Part shown: positions 1 through 4,911 of the stretch, one piece after another
How positions within the stretch are numbered: position 1 is the first letter of the stretch
Layout: each line of letters opens with the position of its first letter
Assembly (NCBI GenBank): GCA_041170785.1
Contig: JBEDND010000236.1
Span: 1-8,752 of the forward strand
DNA: 8,752 nt
Direction of reading: 5' to 3'
Source of the DNA: REEB481 sp041170785
Lineage (GTDB): Bacteria; Bacteroidota; Bacteroidia; NS11-12g; UBA955
The notes under the pieces: generated by a model
The model's input: only the letters and a program-made list of their open reading frames with translations
Databases searched by the model: none
What the model was told of the DNA's origin: nothing
Position numbers and translations under genes: made by a program

Positions 1-1458
1 ACTGCTTCCTTCCATGATGCAGAGCTTCACCTGCGGTGCAGTCAAACCTGGGTAATAGCTGCGCACTAGGGCCGCCACGCCGGCAGTTACCGGAGAGGCC
101 ATGCTGGTTCCATCGTAGGAATCGTATTTAGAATCAGGAACGGTACTGTAGATGTCCACGCCGGGCGCAAACACGTCCACCTGCTCCTTGCCGAAGTTGG
201 AGAACGAAGCCACCACGTTTTTGTCGTTCCAGCTGCTGGCGCCCACTTCAATCCAGTTGTTCGGACGGCCACCGTCGGTGAGTTTGGTGTTCGGGTAATT
301 CGGAACGGTATCGTTGCATTCAGCGTCGTTGCCTGCGGCATGCACCAGCAGCACGTCTTTGCTTTCTGCGTAGCGGATGGCGTCATCCACCAGCTTCTTG
401 TTGTAGCTCCAGCCTTTGCCGAAGCTCATGTTGATCACCTTCGCGCCGTTGTCTACCGCGTAGCGGATGCCGTTGGCTACGTCCTTATCGCGTTCATCGC
501 CATCGGGAACTACGCGCACCACCATCAGGCGCACCGCGTTGGAAACACCGTTCATGCCCACGCCGTTGTTGCGTACCGCACCGATGATGCCGGCTACGTG
601 CGTGCCATGGCCGCCGTCGGGGCCTTCCACATCGTTGTTGCCGTAGTTGCGTTCGCTGCCGTCTTCGTAGTTATCGCCCACAATTTCGCGGGTGTTCAGG
701 TCGGGGTTGTAGTGGAACTTCAGCGGCTTCATGATTTCGTCGAAGCGGCCTACCATGGCTGCTTTCAGCGTGTCGTACGATTTTCCGCCTTCCAGTGCTT
801 TCGCGAGGGCGTTTTGCAGGAAGTTGGCCATGCCTTTTACTTCCACGGCTTTCACGTGTTCTGAGGTCACGGTATTGCCACCGGCCTGTGCTTCCACATC
901 GGCGAAGAACTTATTGATTTCGCCCATGCCTTCTTCGAGGGGTTTGTACTGCTCGCGGCTCTTGCTCATTTCCAGAAAAGCCTTCCGCCATTGCTGGTAC
1001 AACGCTTGCTGCTGCGCAGGAATATCGCCATCTTCCTTGCCTTCGAACATGGCGCGGTATGCACCGTAGAAACGGGTTACTTCCAGGTTGTCGGGGCCCA
1101 CGTTGCGGCCGTCTTTACCGCCGATGAAGTTCCAGCCGTGCACGTCGTCGATGTAGCCGTTGTTGTCATCGTCAATGCCGTTGCCGGGGATTTCATCTTC
1201 ATTCACCCAGATCACATCTTTCAGGTCTTCATGGTCTGGTTCGGTACCGCCGTCGATCACGGCCACCACCACGGTGGAAGGCGTTTTGCCCTGCAGCAGT
1301 TCGTTGTAAGCTTTTTCGGTGCTCACACCGGGAACCTTATCCGTTTTGTAATCAAGATTAAACCAGTTGTCGGGGGCAGAAGCTTTACCGCGTTGCGCTT
1401 CCAGGCGGCCGGCGAACAACACGAGTGAGGCTGTTGCCACGAAATAGAATTTTTTCAT
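1..1458 (-). CDS. Secreted S8 family subtilisin-like serine peptidase (3' end outside window)
   Basis: The first 486 codons of a subtilase are present; the frame is open to base 1, so the C-terminus is outside the window. The start at 1458 gives a clear signal peptide (MKKFYFVATASLVLFAGRLEAQ, predicted cut before or near Gln22), so the enzyme is exported, probably to the periplasm or outside. The catalytic triad is visible: Asp69 in VVAVIDGGTEPDHEDL, His284 in GHGTHVAGI and Ser452 in GTSMASPVTAG. The oxyanion Asn377 sits in AAGND. The Asp-His gap is 215 residues, against about 30 in subtilisin; the insert contains an Asn/Asp-rich stretch (GNGIDDDNNGYIDD) that may bind calcium, and a charged, helix-like segment. 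A type 9 secretion tail could lie in the unseen C-terminus. The substrate is unknown. It is transcribed away from the island from its own promoter. Confidence 0.93.
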   Translation of the reverse strand, partial: MKKFYFVATASLVLFAGRLEAQRGKASAPDNWFNLDYKTDKVPGVSTEKAYNELLQGKTPSTVVVAVIDGGTEPDHEDLKDVIWVNEDEIPGNGIDDDNNGYIDDVHGWNFIGGKDGRNVGPDNLEVTRFYGAYRAMFEGKEDGDIPAQQQALYQQWRKAFLEMSKSREQYKPLEEGMGEINKFFADVEAQAGGNTVTSEHVKAVEVKGMANFLQNALAKALEGGKSYDTLKAAMVGRFDEIMKPLKFHYNPDLNTREIVGDNYEDGSERNYGNNDVEGPDGGHGTHVAGIIGAVRNNGVGMNGVSNAVRLMVVRVVPDGDERDKDVANGIRYAVDNGAKVINMSFGKGWSYNKKLVDDAIRYAESKDVLLVHAAGNDAECNDTVPNYPNTKLTDGGRPNNWIEVGASSWNDKNVVASFSNFGKEQVDVFAPGVDIYSTVPDSKYDSYDGTSMASPVTAGVAALVRSYYPGLTAPQVKLCIMEGSS

Positions 1459-1469
1459 GATGATGGCAA

Positions 1470-1498
1470 CAAATTTAAACAGAGAAGTGGAACTACAA
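1470..1498 (-). promoter_or_regulatory. Bacteroidota-type promoter of the S8 peptidase
   Basis: Read on the minus strand, TTG (1498-1496) is followed after 18 nt by TAAATTTG (1477-1470), a perfect match to the Bacteroidota sigma-A -7 box TAnnTTTG. The box ends 11 nt before the ATG at 1458. Transcription would therefore start only a few bases before the gene, and there is no Shine-Dalgarno sequence. The call rests on consensus and position only. Confidence 0.6.
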
Positions 1499-1555
1499 GG
1501 CGCGGGCAAGGGTTGCATTCGATGAAACCGGCATCTCACCAGCGCATACCCAAGC

Positions 1556-1620
1556 TGTCATGGTGCCTGCCCCCACCGAATAGCGCAGCAATGAGCCGTG
1601 GGGGAGCTTGTCGAATGACA
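1556..1620. repeat. REP-like imperfect palindrome (left copy 1)
   Basis: This element is bounded by TGTCAT (1556-1561) and ATGACA (1615-1620) and has an inner inverted pair CCCCCAC (1570-1576) and GTGGGGG (1598-1604). It lies in the 304-base gene-free stretch between the peptidase and the DUF433 gene. It resembles the short intergenic palindromes that are scattered in many Bacteroidota genomes. No coding frame accounts for it. Its role is unknown. Confidence 0.55.
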
Positions 1621-1650
1621 TCATAAGACAGAATAGAGTTCTGGGAAACC

Positions 1651-1722
1651 TGTCATGCATCTTGTCCCGCAAGCATAGTGATGTGGGGCAGCCACAGGAG
1701 AAGTATGGCCTGTCTCATGACA
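1651..1722. repeat. REP-like imperfect palindrome (left copy 2)
   Basis: This second element is bounded by TGTCATG (1651-1657) and CATGACA (1716-1722). Its interior differs from the neighbouring copy, but the same terminal heptamer family is used. It ends 40 bases before the DUF433 start. It is probably a dispersed intergenic repeat; genome-wide copy number would decide. Confidence 0.5.
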
Positions 1723-1762
1723 ACAATACCCAATTTAAACCGAAAAAAACCTAAATTGCACT

Positions 1763-1987
1763 ATGGCTTCGTATCAGGAACGCTTGAGCATCAATCCGGA
1801 CATCCGTTTTGGGAAACCCTGCATTCGCGGAACCCGAATCAGCGTTTATGACGTGCTCTCCTGGTTTGCATCGGGCATGACTACGGTAGAGATACTGGCA
1901 GATTACCCTGAATTGTGCATGGCCGATATTCAGGCTGTTTGGGCCTATGCGGCTGACCGCGAACACAACCTGTTGATTGCTTCTTGA
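1763..1987 (+). CDS. DUF433 antitoxin of a DUF433-DUF5615 (VapBC-like) module
   Basis: This complete 74-residue protein matches the DUF433 family along its whole length: a start with IN-P-DIRFGKPCIRGTRI, then V-DVLSWFASGMTTVEILADYP, then a YAADREHN ending. These are the hallmark blocks of this small helix-turn-helix-like domain. Family members pair with DUF5615 PIN-like toxins as type II toxin-antitoxin systems; the antitoxin neutralises the toxin and usually represses its own operon. The next gene begins inside this one: the TTG start at 1984 overlaps the TGA stop (1985-1987), so the pair is translationally coupled. The reading frame looks healthy although the partner toxin is truncated. A -7-like TAAATTGC (1752-1759) lies just upstream, but it is a poor match to the consensus. 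Confidence 0.88.
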   Translation: MASYQERLSINPDIRFGKPCIRGTRISVYDVLSWFASGMTTVEILADYPELCMADIQAVWAYAADREHNLLIAS

Positions 1988-2247
1988 AACTGCTCTTTGA
2001 TCAGAATATTTCGCATCGTGCCGTGAAGGCGCTTCAAGATGTATTTGATTGCGCACAAGTGCGCAGTTTGGGATTGGAGAACAAAACTGATATTCAAATC
2101 TGGGATTTCGCCAAGGTAAACGGCTACTCCATTGTGAGTTTTGATGCAGATTTTCGTTTACCCCGCCTCGCTTATTCTATCTTCGCGCTTTCTTTTTGTA
2201 CCCATGACTTTAGACCAGTACATTGTAAACATCAACCAGCGCTATAA
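1984..2247 (+). pseudogene. Truncated DUF5615 PIN-like toxin
   Basis: The frame starts at TTG 1984, overlapping the stop of the DUF433 antitoxin. Residues 1-57 are a good DUF5615 PIN-like start: MKLLFDQNISHR with acidic Asp6, then LGLENKTDIQIWDFAKVNGYSIV, then SFDADF with Asp54 and Asp56. Complete relatives are about 110-120 residues and continue with a Leu/Tyr-rich segment and a PPKVIWL-type strand. Here the similarity stops after Phe57 (about base 2154). The remaining 30 residues are an unrelated read-through across the start of a restriction-gene remnant. The last acidic residue and the second half of the fold are lost, so the product is very unlikely to be an active RNase. The break looks like a deletion or rearrangement junction near 2155-2200. 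Confidence 0.75.
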
Positions 2248-2278
2248 ACTCGGTAACGCCACGGAGCATATTGTTTGA
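2204..2278 (+). pseudogene. N-terminal stub of a type ISP restriction-modification protein
   Basis: The 24-codon frame begins MTLDQYIVNINQRYKLGNAT and continues with EHIV before a TGA at 2276-2278. This is recognisably the conserved N-terminus of the large single-polypeptide (type ISP) restriction-modification enzymes, which read INxRY-TGxATEHT-RGDL. The residue expected after ATEHxx is Arg followed by Gly. Here the codon is TGA followed by GGC (Gly), so a CGA to TGA change is a simple explanation. The rest of the roughly 1000-residue protein is absent; a different gene begins at 2325. It overlaps the read-through tail of the truncated toxin in another frame. The call is inferred from a short match, so confidence is moderate. 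Confidence 0.55.
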
Positions 2279-2324
2279 GGCTATGCATAAAAGATTGAAC
2301 CAGTTATAGTTACAAGAAACCCCA

Positions 2325-3263
2325 ATGCTCATATTTAAAAATACAAAATTCATAAAGTCCCCTTTCGACAGCGAAGCGGAACTGGAACAGGTAATCATAG
2401 ACAATTACGAATACCTATTCGGTCCCACTTCCGTCTACCTGCCAAAAGCGAAAATTTAAACCGCCGATGGTGTGGGCACGATACCCGACCGATTCATGAT
2501 TGACATCGGACAGAATAATTGTTATTTGGTTGAGGCCGAGTTGATGCACCACAGCTTCTGGAACCATATTGCGCCACAGGTGACTAAGCAAATTCTGGCA
2601 TCGCAACAATCCATCACAAAGCGCACAATAATAGATTTGGCGGTTGAACAGTATCAGACGGATGCTTATACCAGAGAGAAGTTTGAGGAACTGAACATAG
2701 CAGCGATCAATGTGCGTCAGGTAGTTGGTGACATTTTGGAAACAGATCCCATCATTGGTGTACCGATTGACGGCGTGACGAATGACTTGCGTGATTGGGC
2801 AAGAACTTTAAAGTTCAAGGTAAAGCTTTGGATTGTAAGCAAATTTGTTGAGTTTAATAACCCGGCCAATATTGTATTTGAGTTCCCGGAAGAGTTCAAG
2901 CCTGAGTTAGATACCGAAGAAGAGCGCAAGCCGAAAAAAGCGAATGCTGAAATAGTTCAATATGATGTTGCGCTAACGGACCTCGTTAATGCCGGGTTGT
3001 TGACCGCAGACGAACGACTGATTATGCTTTACAAACCGAGGAACGGACAGCAGAAGCGCTACGAAGCTGTTGTTTTGGAAGATGGATCGCTGGAGCTTCT
3101 GGGGCAACAGTTCAGCAGTCCCAGCTACGCAGCACTTGCCGGAATTCAAGACGCGGGAAGCGATAGAAAAACCGTGAATGGCTGGACTTCATGGAAAAAT
3201 AATAGAAATAAGACTTTGGCGGAATTGAGGGAACAGTTGTTAAATGCAGAAACAAAACCCTAA
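2325..3263 (+). pseudogene. RAMA-domain protein, possible modification-dependent nuclease, broken by an in-frame TAA
   Basis: An ATG at 2325 opens a frame that runs 312 residues to 3263, interrupted only by TAA at 2457-2459 (codon 45). The sense before the stop (MLIFKNTKFIKSPFDSEAEL, then NYEYLFGPTSVYLPKAKI) and after it (TADGVGTIPDRFMIDIG, YLVEAELMHHSFWNHIAPQV) joins smoothly in the same frame, so a point change such as AAA to TAA is likely. Residues about 50-75 (IPD, then D, then VEAEL) suggest a PD-(D/E)XK-like core, with Glu where Lys is usual; this is inference. Residues about 217-291 fit the RAMA domain: AGLL, ADERL, RYEAVVLEDGSLEL, FSSPSYAAL, VNGWTSWK. RAMA is associated with DNA-modification and restriction proteins. 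A GTG at 2472 could restart translation and give 263 residues lacking the first 49. Confidence 0.68.
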
Positions 3264-3497
3264 ATAGTCGAATGAATTTATTTGAAGTTATAGTAGGCTT
3301 ACCGTTTAACATTAAAGAGCAAAAATTATGCGTTGATCCATGCAATGAAAGAAAGGATTGACCATTTATCCTGCTCATACATAGAGCTTCTATACACGTA
3401 CCCGAAACAGCCCGGCTAATGGAGGAGATTGACCGCCTGGAAGTTGGGTGAAGTATACCGGCACCAAAAAGGCTTATTTTTGTGTAGCACTACCTTT

Positions 3498-3794
3498 ATG
3501 ATTTGCAAGGAAGCCATTTTGGAAATGCTGAGTGCGCACAAGCCGGAGTTGTCGGGGTTTGGCGTTTCGGCACTGGGACTCTTCGGTTCTTATGTAAGGG
3601 ATGAACAGACAGCCGACAGTGATATTGACCTCCTCATTGATTTTGAACCGGGCAAAGAGGGCTTTGACAATTACATGGCCGTATGCGCGCTGCTGGAGCA
3701 AATCTTTCAGCAGGAACGGGTAGAAATAGTCACCAAAAACGGATTGAGCAAATACATCGGTCCGGCTATTTTAAAGGAAGTAGTATATGTCTAA
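3498..3794 (+). CDS. MntA-type nucleotidyltransferase antitoxin of a MNT-HEPN module
   Basis: This 98-residue minimal nucleotidyltransferase shows the defining pattern: Gly30-Ser31, ten residues, Asp42-x-Asp44 (GLFGSYVRDEQTADSDIDLL). A third acidic residue is likely Glu76 in VEIVTK. In characterised MntA-HEPN pairs the enzyme transfers AMP from ATP to a Tyr in the RX4HXY motif of the HEPN RNase toxin and so silences it. The start at 3498 gives the length and N-terminus (MICKEAILEMLSAHKPEL) usual for the family; a longer TTG frame from 3429 adds residues with no family look. TACCTTTA (3491-3498) resembles a -7 box but overlaps the start. The stop overlaps the HEPN start by 8 bases, the standard operon layout. 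The frame is intact though its partner is not. Confidence 0.87.
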   Translation: MICKEAILEMLSAHKPELSGFGVSALGLFGSYVRDEQTADSDIDLLIDFEPGKEGFDNYMAVCALLEQIFQQERVEIVTKNGLSKYIGPAILKEVVYV

Positions 3795-4125
3795 AGAGCC
3801 GATTCAATTCCTCAGACATATTGCGGATGAATGTACCTATCTGTTAGCCGTTGGAGCAGACCTGGAGAAAGAGGCGTTTCTTGCAGATGAAACATTGTAG
3901 CGTGCAGAGATACGAAGTCTGGAGATTATCGGTGAAGCAACGAAGAAAATCCCTGCCGATGTGAAGGTGAAATGGAACAGTATTGAATGGAAGAGTATGG
4001 CTGGCATGAGGGATCGTTTAATACACGACTACATAGGCGTCAACTATAACATCGTTTGGGACGTACTGAAGCACAAAATCCCTATGCTGGATGCACAAAT
4101 TCAGCAGGTACTTGCTTCAGAATAA
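3787..4125 (+). pseudogene. HEPN (DUF86) RNase toxin with an in-frame TAG
   Basis: The ATG at 3787 lies inside the end of the MntA gene. The frame encodes a 112-residue HEPN/DUF86 protein but has TAG at 3898-3900 (codon 38). Both sides belong to the same family: before it IQFLRHIADECTYLL and FLADETL, after it RAEIRSLEIIGEATKKIP and the catalytic segment MAGMRDRLIHDYIGVNY. The RX4HXY motif is Arg75, His80 and Tyr82; in this family Arg and His cut RNA and Tyr is the residue AMPylated by MntA. These all lie after the stop, so the 37-residue product cannot be toxic. The stop probably replaces a Lys or Gln codon (AAG or CAG) by one base. Everything downstream still reads cleanly, so the lesion looks recent. 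Confidence 0.8.
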
Positions 4126-4272
4126 AGCGCGTCCGATGTACAACATTATAGTGCTTGAATGCAGCGGCTAACAACCTCAGCTTGGTTGAACATCTGAAAG
4201 CAAACAGGCATCTTTGAAATCCGGCGATTCGGTTTGAAATTGGGGAAGCTTCAGGCTAAGGGAAGAGCAAAA

Positions 4273-4499
4273 ATGAAAATATCCATCCGCTGTTATAACG
4301 ACCGGGAAATACGGGCTGTTTGGGATGATGAACAGGCCAAATGGTGGTTTTGTATCGTGGATATGGTAGGGGTGATCAATGAAGAACCCGATTACACCAA
4401 AGCCCATAACTACTGGAAATACCTCAAAGCCAATTTGAAGAATGCCCCCAGTTGGTTAGTGCCACTAATCAACTGAAATTAACGGCGTCCGAGTCGTAA
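4273..4499 (+). pseudogene. BRO-N domain gene fragment with a frameshift
   Basis: From ATG 4273 the frame reads MKISIRCYNDREIRAVWDDE, then QAKWWFCIVDMVGVI and DYTKAHNYWKYLKANLKN. This is the conserved start of BRO-N proteins, a putative DNA-binding domain of phage-type antirepressors that Bacteroidota also carry on chromosomes. The frame ends at 4476. The expected continuation, NQLVSATNQLKL-like, is present in a second frame (QLVSATNQLKLTASES, 4449-4499), so a frameshift lies near the CCCCC run at 4445-4449. A third frame from about 4481 then reads NGVRVVKGFSKTLTTGERNW and ends at 4552. The C-terminal part of normal 250-300 residue members is not seen. An upstream extension from 4234 adds residues unlike the family. 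The gene is dead or reduced to an N-terminal peptide. Confidence 0.72.
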
Positions 4500-4552
4500 A
4501 AGGATTTTCCAAAACGCTCACCACTGGTGAGAGAAATTGGTTGGACAAATAA

Positions 4553-4911
4553 CAAACTTGTTGATCACGCTGTACAAAAATGAAAGAGGGAGCATTTTAA
4601 TTGAAACTCGTGATGCAGGAATGTGAGTTCCCTCCAAAGTCTGACCGGTTAAAATCCGGCAATTCAGCCACACAGGAAAAGCGTAGTTCATTGGTGAAAT
4701 CAATGATGTGTTTTATACGTGAAAGACTCTTTCTGGTCTCGCGGGAAAACAATTTCGCTGCATGTTAAGGAATGTCATGATGGTTGTTGCCCCGAAAGCA
4801 TGCTATGCAGGAAGCTTGTCATGTTGCCTCTCCCTCGTCCCTCGGCAAGCTCCTCGGGTCTCCTTGCTGTCGCCCGGGGCAAGCAGGGATGACAATTAAG
4901 ATCAGGTACGT
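4553..4911. other. Gene-free stretch between the island and purF
   Basis: No frame in these 359 bases has a recognisable product. The first part (to about 4770) may be further gene debris from the island. The second part holds two linked copies of the TGTCAT-type palindrome family. No convincing rho-independent terminator for purF is seen: the GC-rich hairpin at 4863-4883 has no T run on either side. Confidence 0.6.
4773..4895. repeat. REP-like palindromic cluster (right side of island)
   Basis: TGTCATG occurs at 4773-4779 and again at 4817-4823. The second copy pairs with an inverted partner: TTGTCAT (4816-4822) and ATGACAA (4889-4895). Inside lie a GC-rich inverted pair CTTGC (4863-4867) and GCAAG (4879-4883), and CCTCGG-type repeats. 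The terminal sequence is the same as in the two palindromes left of the island. It begins just past the 3' end of purF. Confidence 0.5.

Noticed and set aside
340..1428. Long plus-strand frames opposite the peptidase
   Set aside because: They are antisense to a complete subtilase with all catalytic motifs. Their products are Val/Ala/His-rich, typical of the complement of GC-rich coding DNA.
3429..3497. TTG extension of the MntA frame
   Set aside because: The extra 23 residues are not like the family N-terminus, and an ATG with the usual start lies at 3498.
2457..3900. Stop-codon recoding or readthrough at TAA 2457 and TAG 3898
   Set aside because: Different stop codons are affected, both in a decayed island, with a truncation and a frameshift nearby. 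No recoding signal was seen and the resident genes use stops normally.
4158..4195. Integron attC-like site (GGCTAACAAC ... GGTTG)
   Set aside because: The match is limited to a few bases; the paired R and L boxes, the usual stem and an integrase are absent.
4863..4883. Rho-independent terminator for purF
   Set aside because: The GC-rich stem is short and imperfect, and no T run follows on the minus strand.
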